Source: Clostridia bacterium (GTDB lineage: Bacteria; Bacillota; Clostridia; Oscillospirales; CAG-382). Taken from it: a stretch of DNA of 53,327 bases. Below the pieces are notes generated by a model. That model was not told the DNA's origin. It saw only the letters and a list, made by a program, of their open reading frames with translations, and ran no database searches. A program made the translations under genes and the position numbers. Location: assembly GCA_017563195.1 (NCBI GenBank), contig JAFXDO010000037.1, positions 1-53,327 on the forward strand, given 5' to 3'. This document shows positions 49,483-53,327 of the stretch, one piece after another (the stretch's first letter is position 1; the number at the start of each line of letters is the position of its first letter).

Positions 49483-50456
49483 CTCGTGACGTATTGGTCG
49501 AAAAGGCGGTATCTCTTCTCGAAAACGGCAGTGTATCCTGTGTTCTCGGTTGGAAGAAGGGCGAATTCGACTACGACATAACTCCCGCGGTTTTCGAAAG
49601 CAAGGAGGAGCTCGTTAGCGACTTCATTTTCGATGATTTCTGCGGCGCAAACTTTTCCAAATATCTTGTTCAGAAGACTCGCAAGGTGGAAGGCAAAATC
49701 CTTGTTTTCCTCAAGCCCTGCGACACTTACAGCTTCAACCAGCTCCTCACCGAGCATCGTTTTGACAGAGAAAAGGTCTACGCGGTTGGCATCCCCTGCG
49801 AGGGCATGGTTGATATCGGTAAGATCAAGGCTATCACCGGCGATGGTATATCGAGCATCGTTTGCGGCGATACCATCAAGGTAAATACCATTTACGACGA
49901 AAGCTTCGATATCAACGCTAAGGACGTACTTCTCGAGCGTTGCATCAACTGCAAGAGCAAGAAGCACGTCGCTTACGACGAGCTCATCGGCGAAGAGGGC
50001 GAGGTAATCGAATCCAACAGATTCGACGAGGTCGCAAGACTCGAGGCTATGACTCCCGACGAAAGATTCGCATTCTGGCAGAACGAGCTTTCCAAGTGCA
50101 TCCGTTGCAACGCTTGTCGCGACGTATGCCCTGCCTGCACCTGCGAAAAGTGCGTATTCAACAACCCCAAGTCGGGTGTTGAAAACAAGGCTCCCGCAAA
50201 CGAATTCGAGGAAAAGATGTTCCACATCATCCGCGCATTCCACGTTGCAGGCCGTTGCACCGACTGCGGCGAATGCTCGAGAGTATGTCCCCAGAACATT
50301 CCTCTTCACCTCCTGAACAGAAAGTTCATCAAGGACATCGACAGCTTTTACGGCGAATATCAGGCAGGTGCAGAGGTTGGCTCGCGCGCACCGCTTGTCA
50401 ACTACACCACCGAGGACATCGAGCCCTGCGACGTTTTTGAAAGGGGGAACGACTGA
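49470..50456 (+). CDS. FlxB/C-like 4Fe-4S protein (FrhB-type + dicluster ferredoxin)
   Basis: 328 residues. N-terminal region resembles the FrhB/HdrX-like fold (LVFLKPCDTYSFNQL, GIPCEGMVDI, RCINCKSKKHV); C-terminal dicluster ferredoxin CIRCNACRDVCPACTC and CTDCGECSRVCPQN. Likely carries electrons from the NAD(P)H flavoprotein toward HdrA. Matches one of the two middle subunits of the Flx module; I cannot say FlxB or FlxC with certainty. Shares one base with the next gene (TGATG). Confidence 0.8.
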   Translation: MQKITRDVLVEKAVSLLENGSVSCVLGWKKGEFDYDITPAVFESKEELVSDFIFDDFCGANFSKYLVQKTRKVEGKILVFLKPCDTYSFNQLLTEHRFDREKVYAVGIPCEGMVDIGKIKAITGDGISSIVCGDTIKVNTIYDESFDINAKDVLLERCINCKSKKHVAYDELIGEEGEVIESNRFDEVARLEAMTPDERFAFWQNELSKCIRCNACRDVCPACTCEKCVFNNPKSGVENKAPANEFEEKMFHIIRAFHVAGRCTDCGECSRVCPQNIPLHLLNRKFIKDIDSFYGEYQAGAEVGSRAPLVNYTTEDIEPCDVFERGND

Positions 50457-51472
50457 TGCTTAAGTGTTCTATCGACGCATTAAACGGCGTTTTCGCGAAG
50501 ATCGCGGCTGACGCTACCCTTTATCTCCCCACCGACAAGGACGGTAGTACCGTTTACGCAGAGTGGTCCGAGGGCGTAGAATTGAGCAATGCGCTCAATA
50601 CCGCCAAGAGCCCCAAGGATTTCTTCTTCCCTCAGGTCGAGGATCTTATGAAGTTCAAGGTTGAGGGCAAGAGCATCTCTGTAGACGACATACGCTCCGA
50701 ATCCGAGGATTTCGTGGTATTCGGCGTTCGCGCTTGCGACGTAAGAAGCTTTGACATTCTCGACAGAGTTTTCCTTGTCGAGCCCTACGACAGCTATTAT
50801 GCATCCCGCAGAGAGCACGGCGTTATCATCTCGATGGCGTGCTCCAAGCCTGCTGAAACCTGCTTCTGCCGTACCTTCGGCATCGATTGCACCAACCCCG
50901 GCGGTGATATTGCAGTCTGGAAGACCGAGGATTCGGTTTATTGGAATGCTAACACCGAAAAGGGCGAAAAGCTTTTGAGCAAGCTCGGTCTTGAGGAATG
51001 CTCCGACGACGCGGTCAACGCTCAGAAGGAAAAGACCGAAAAGATCATGAGCAAGCTTCCGCTTGCAGGTCTCACCACCGACGGCTTCGGCGGCGGCAAG
51101 ACGCTCGATCTCTTCAACCGTCCCGAATGGAAGTCGCTTTCGGAATCCTGCTTGGGTTGCGGCACCTGTACCTTTGTATGCCCCACCTGTCAGTGCTACG
51201 ACGTGAAGGACTTCAACACCGGTAACGCGATTATCAGATACCGCTGCTGGGACTCCTGCATGTATTCCGACTTCACCAAGATGGCACACGGCAACAACCG
51301 TAACAGTCAGGTTGAAAGATTCAGACAGAGATTTATGCACAAGCTTGTTTACTATCCCGAAAACAACGAAGGTATTTTCGGTTGCGTAGGCTGTGGCAGA
51401 TGTCTTGCCAAGTGTCCCATCTCTATGAATATCGTTAAGGTTATGAAAACTATCGGAGGTAACGCAGAATGA
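50456..51472 (+). CDS. FlxC/B-like 4Fe-4S dicluster protein (sulfhydrogenase beta-like)
   Basis: 338 residues. An N-terminal domain like the beta subunit of sulfhydrogenases and AsrA (FVVFGVRACDVRSFDILDRVF, then SMACSKPAETCFC) and a C-terminal dicluster ferredoxin CLGCGTCTFVCPTCQC and CVGCGRCLAKCP, with RCWDSCMY between. Electron carrier in the Flx module. Overlaps the flavoprotein gene by 4 nt. Confidence 0.82.
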   Translation: MLKCSIDALNGVFAKIAADATLYLPTDKDGSTVYAEWSEGVELSNALNTAKSPKDFFFPQVEDLMKFKVEGKSISVDDIRSESEDFVVFGVRACDVRSFDILDRVFLVEPYDSYYASRREHGVIISMACSKPAETCFCRTFGIDCTNPGGDIAVWKTEDSVYWNANTEKGEKLLSKLGLEECSDDAVNAQKEKTEKIMSKLPLAGLTTDGFGGGKTLDLFNRPEWKSLSESCLGCGTCTFVCPTCQCYDVKDFNTGNAIIRYRCWDSCMYSDFTKMAHGNNRNSQVERFRQRFMHKLVYYPENNEGIFGCVGCGRCLAKCPISMNIVKVMKTIGGNAE

Positions 51473-52302
51473 ATACACGTAAAGAGCCGTTGATTCCTAC
51501 TGTCGGCGTTATCACCGACGTACGTCTTGATACACCCGATATCAAGACCTTCCGTGTTGTAACTCCCGACGGAAAGAAGGCGTTTGACCATATGCCCGGT
51601 CAGTGCGCTATGCTTTCCATCCCCGGTGTGGGCGAGGCGATGTTTTCCATCACCTCCTCCCCCACAAACACCGAATATATGGAATTTTCCATTAAAAAGT
51701 GCGGCTGTGTAACCGAATGGTTGCATCAGGCAGAGGTTGGTCAGAACATCACCATCCGCGGTCCGTACGGCAAGCCCTTCCCCGTTGATACCGAATTTGC
51801 GGGCAAGAACCTCCTGTTCATCGCAGGCGGCGTTGCGCTTGCTCCGCTCCGCTCGGTCATCAACTACGTTCGTCACTACAAGGACAGATACGGTAAGATC
51901 GACATCGTTTACGGTGCAAGAAGCAAGGAAGACCTTCTTCAGTACCGCGAGATCATCGAGGAATGGTCTGTTGACGAGGGTGTAACCGTTCACCTTACCA
52001 TCGACCGTGAGCAGGAGGGCTGGGACGGACACGTTGGATTTGTTCCCAACTACGTCAAGGAGCTTGGATTCGATACCGACAAGACCGTTATACTTTGCGG
52101 ACCTCCCATTATGATCAAGTTCACGCTCGCAGGTCTTACCGAGCTCGGCTTCGTCAAGGATCAGGTCTACACGACGCTCGAGCTTAAGATGAAGTGTGCG
52201 ATCGGCAAATGCGGCAGATGCAACGTCGGCTCCAAGTACGTCTGCAAGGACGGTCCCGTTTTCCGTCTCGACGAGCTTGACGAGCTTCCCAATGAGTATT
52301 AA
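51469..52302 (+). CDS. FlxA-like FAD/NAD(P)H oxidoreductase subunit
   Basis: 277 residues of the ferredoxin-NADP reductase/PyrK superfamily. FAD-domain pieces MPGQCAMLSI and FSITSSPT; RGPYGKPF; NAD(P)-binding FIAGGVALAPLRSVI and CGPPIMI; and a C-terminal 2Fe-2S motif CAIGKCGRCNVGSKYVC. This is the NADH (or NADPH) entry gate of Flx-Hdr complexes, and of sulfhydrogenase gamma subunits. The absence of a NiFe-hydrogenase gene in the cluster argues for the Flx reading. A 17-nt gap with AAAGGAG leads to the next gene. Confidence 0.88.
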   Translation: MNTRKEPLIPTVGVITDVRLDTPDIKTFRVVTPDGKKAFDHMPGQCAMLSIPGVGEAMFSITSSPTNTEYMEFSIKKCGCVTEWLHQAEVGQNITIRGPYGKPFPVDTEFAGKNLLFIAGGVALAPLRSVINYVRHYKDRYGKIDIVYGARSKEDLLQYREIIEEWSVDEGVTVHLTIDREQEGWDGHVGFVPNYVKELGFDTDKTVILCGPPIMIKFTLAGLTELGFVKDQVYTTLELKMKCAIGKCGRCNVGSKYVCKDGPVFRLDELDELPNEY

Positions 52303-52319
52303 TAAAGGAGATTCCGAAA

Positions 52320-52994
52320 ATGTCTAATATGGTAAATATTTTCCTGTTCGGTAAAAAGTACGAGGTTCCGGACAATTTAACTATAATGAACGCAATGGAA
52401 TACGCCGGCTATCAGCTCGTTCGCGGTTGCGGATGCCGTAACGGCTTCTGCGGTGCCTGCGCTACCATCTACCGCATCAAGGGCGACAAGGAACTGAAGT
52501 CCTGTCTCGCTTGCCAGACCAAGGTAGAGGACAATATGTACATTGCGACCCTTCCCTTCTTCCCTCTCGTGAAGCAGGTATACGACATCAACAAGGTTCC
52601 CGTAACCGAAACCGTTATGATGCAGCTCTATCCCGAGATCTATGCCTGCATCGGCTGTAACGCCTGCACCAAGGCTTGTACTCAGGAGCTCAACGTTATG
52701 CAGTACATTGCATACGCTCAGCGCGGCGACTTTGAAAAGTGTGCTGAGGAATCCTTCGACTGCGTAATGTGCGGCGTTTGCTCGTCGCGTTGCCCCGCAG
52801 GCATTTCGCATCCTCAGGTTGCAATGCTCGCGCGCAGAATCAACGGTAAGTACCTTGCTCCCGACTGCGGACATCTTAACGACCGCGTTCAGGAGATCAA
52901 GGACGGCACTTTCACCGAGCTCATCGAGGCTCTCATGCAGAAGCCCGTTGAGGAAATGAAAGAGCTTTACAACAACCGTGAGATCGAGAAATAA
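52320..52994 (+). CDS. Fumarate reductase/succinate dehydrogenase-type Fe-S subunit
   Basis: 224 residues. N-terminal plant-type 2Fe-2S domain with CRNGFCGAC (Cys39/44/47) and Cys62; C-terminal two-cluster domain CIGCNACTKACTQ and CVMCGVCSSRCPAG. This is the layout of SdhB/FrdB, but lacking a third 3Fe-4S-type pattern and any quinone-linked motif. It equals the N-terminal part of methanogen TfrB without the CCG half; an HdrB carrying CCG clusters is encoded in the same cluster. Probably transfers electrons to the flavoprotein that follows 14 nt later. Confidence 0.85.
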   Translation: MSNMVNIFLFGKKYEVPDNLTIMNAMEYAGYQLVRGCGCRNGFCGACATIYRIKGDKELKSCLACQTKVEDNMYIATLPFFPLVKQVYDINKVPVTETVMMQLYPEIYACIGCNACTKACTQELNVMQYIAYAQRGDFEKCAEESFDCVMCGVCSSRCPAGISHPQVAMLARRINGKYLAPDCGHLNDRVQEIKDGTFTELIEALMQKPVEEMKELYNNREIEK

Positions 52995-53008
52995 GGAGGG
53001 CTGACGAG

Positions 53009-53327
53009 ATGTATTCCGAAAAATTCCAAAAATCCTTAGCGGCAGTTGAGGCTGCAAGAGAAAAGAACATCGCTCTTGAGCCCGCTCGTATGACCGCACA
53101 GCAGAAGACCGATCTTCTCGCCGAATACCATCCCGACTACAAGCAGGATGAATTCGAGCTTCTTCAGATTGGTCCCAACAAGGGTGACAAGGTTCCCAAG
53201 GAGCTTGCGGCTACCCTTCAGGCTCACAGCAGAATATGTCCCTGCTGCGTTGATCTCGAAAACCCCGACTACGACGTTGACGTTCTCGTCATCGGCGGCG
53301 GCGGTGCAGGTTCCTCTGCAGCTATCG
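53009..53327 (+). CDS. FAD-binding fumarate reductase-type flavoprotein, partial
   Basis: The first 106 codons before the window ends. After an ~88-residue N-terminal extension containing SRICPCCVDL comes VLVIGGGGAGSSAAI, the FAD-binding start of the SdhA/FrdA/AprA superfamily. Its place directly after an SdhB-type subunit, with RBS AAGGAGGG, supports a fumarate reductase catalytic subunit. The catalytic residues lie beyond the window, so fumarate specificity is unproven. The N-terminal extension with a CPCC motif is unusual. Confidence 0.75.
   Translation, partial: MYSEKFQKSLAAVEAAREKNIALEPARMTAQQKTDLLAEYHPDYKQDEFELLQIGPNKGDKVPKELAATLQAHSRICPCCVDLENPDYDVDVLVIGGGGAGSSAAI

Noticed and set aside
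51469-52302. NiFe sulfhydrogenase gamma subunit
   Set aside because: Family similarity is real, but no NiFe large or small subunit is in the cluster; the FlxA reading fits the MvhD/Hdr neighbours.
1-53327. CRISPR arrays, rRNA genes, transposases or integrases
   Set aside because: No regularly spaced direct repeats, rRNA stretches or recombinase/transposase motifs were seen.

Overview
The window reads as a chromosomal segment of a strictly anaerobic, fermenting, carbohydrate-using Gram-positive bacterium, most likely an uncultured gut-type clostridium (Bacillota, class Clostridia). Evidence: [FeFe]-hydrogenases of the PAS-linked and group B kinds, a Rex repressor, a rubredoxin/desulfoferrodoxin/flavodiiron oxygen-defence operon, a dockerin protein, GH20/GH35 glycosidases, strong AGGAGG-type ribosome sites and textbook sigma-70 promoters. 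Placement below class is not supportable from sequence alone.

Layout. 1-250: hairpin terminator and a long imperfect palindrome. 247-4830: glutamine synthetase (-), tRNA-Thr(CGT) (-), a CPBP membrane protease (-), tRNA-Leu(CAA) (+), an orphan gene and a NUDIX gene (+). Both tRNAs are followed, immediately after their CCA, by the same ~190-bp block (terminator hairpin, purine/pyrimidine-rich hairpin, promoter, RBS). At tRNA-Thr this block lies in a 303-bp insert bounded by 23-bp direct repeats of the tRNA 3' end. 4826-13700: CCA-adding enzyme, a GHL10 lipoprotein, thioesterase plus membrane-anchored GH20, a BlaI/BlaR1-like pair and a ZIP transporter. 13760-16370: oxygen/superoxide detoxification operon. 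16530-22880: secreted C39-like peptidase with dockerin, and a ceramidase-like/GH35 pair. 23140-26890: a more AT-rich pair, a secreted CHAT/caspase-like protein and a lipoprotein.

26970-35180 (-) is one tightly coupled operon for Phe/Tyr biosynthesis: pheA, aroB, aroC, a fused aroE-aroK, aroQ, aroA, tyrA and a DAHP synthase. It covers every step from PEP + erythrose-4-phosphate to prephenate products and is preceded by a strong promoter, a 20-codon Phe/Tyr-rich leader peptide and an intrinsic terminator, i.e. an attenuator. 35280-39100 holds citrate synthase, two LysR regulators and a small PQ-loop-like membrane protein divergent from one of them.

39335 to the right edge (+) is a 14-gene redox-energy cluster headed by rex: 2Fe-2S ferredoxin, PAS-linked [FeFe]-hydrogenase homologue, group B-like [FeFe]-hydrogenase, malate/lactate dehydrogenase, fumarase, HdrB, HdrC, HdrA, MvhD/FlxD, two FlxB/C-like Fe-S proteins, FlxA-like NAD(P)H flavoprotein, a fumarate-reductase-type Fe-S subunit, and the start of the matching flavoprotein (cut by the window). 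I read it as a soluble machine joining oxaloacetate -> malate -> fumarate -> succinate to an NADH-oxidising Flx-Hdr complex that could reduce ferredoxin by flavin-based electron bifurcation, with hydrogenases as the ferredoxin outlet and Rex as the NADH sensor. This is the best candidate for an unusual system here; the coupling itself is inference.
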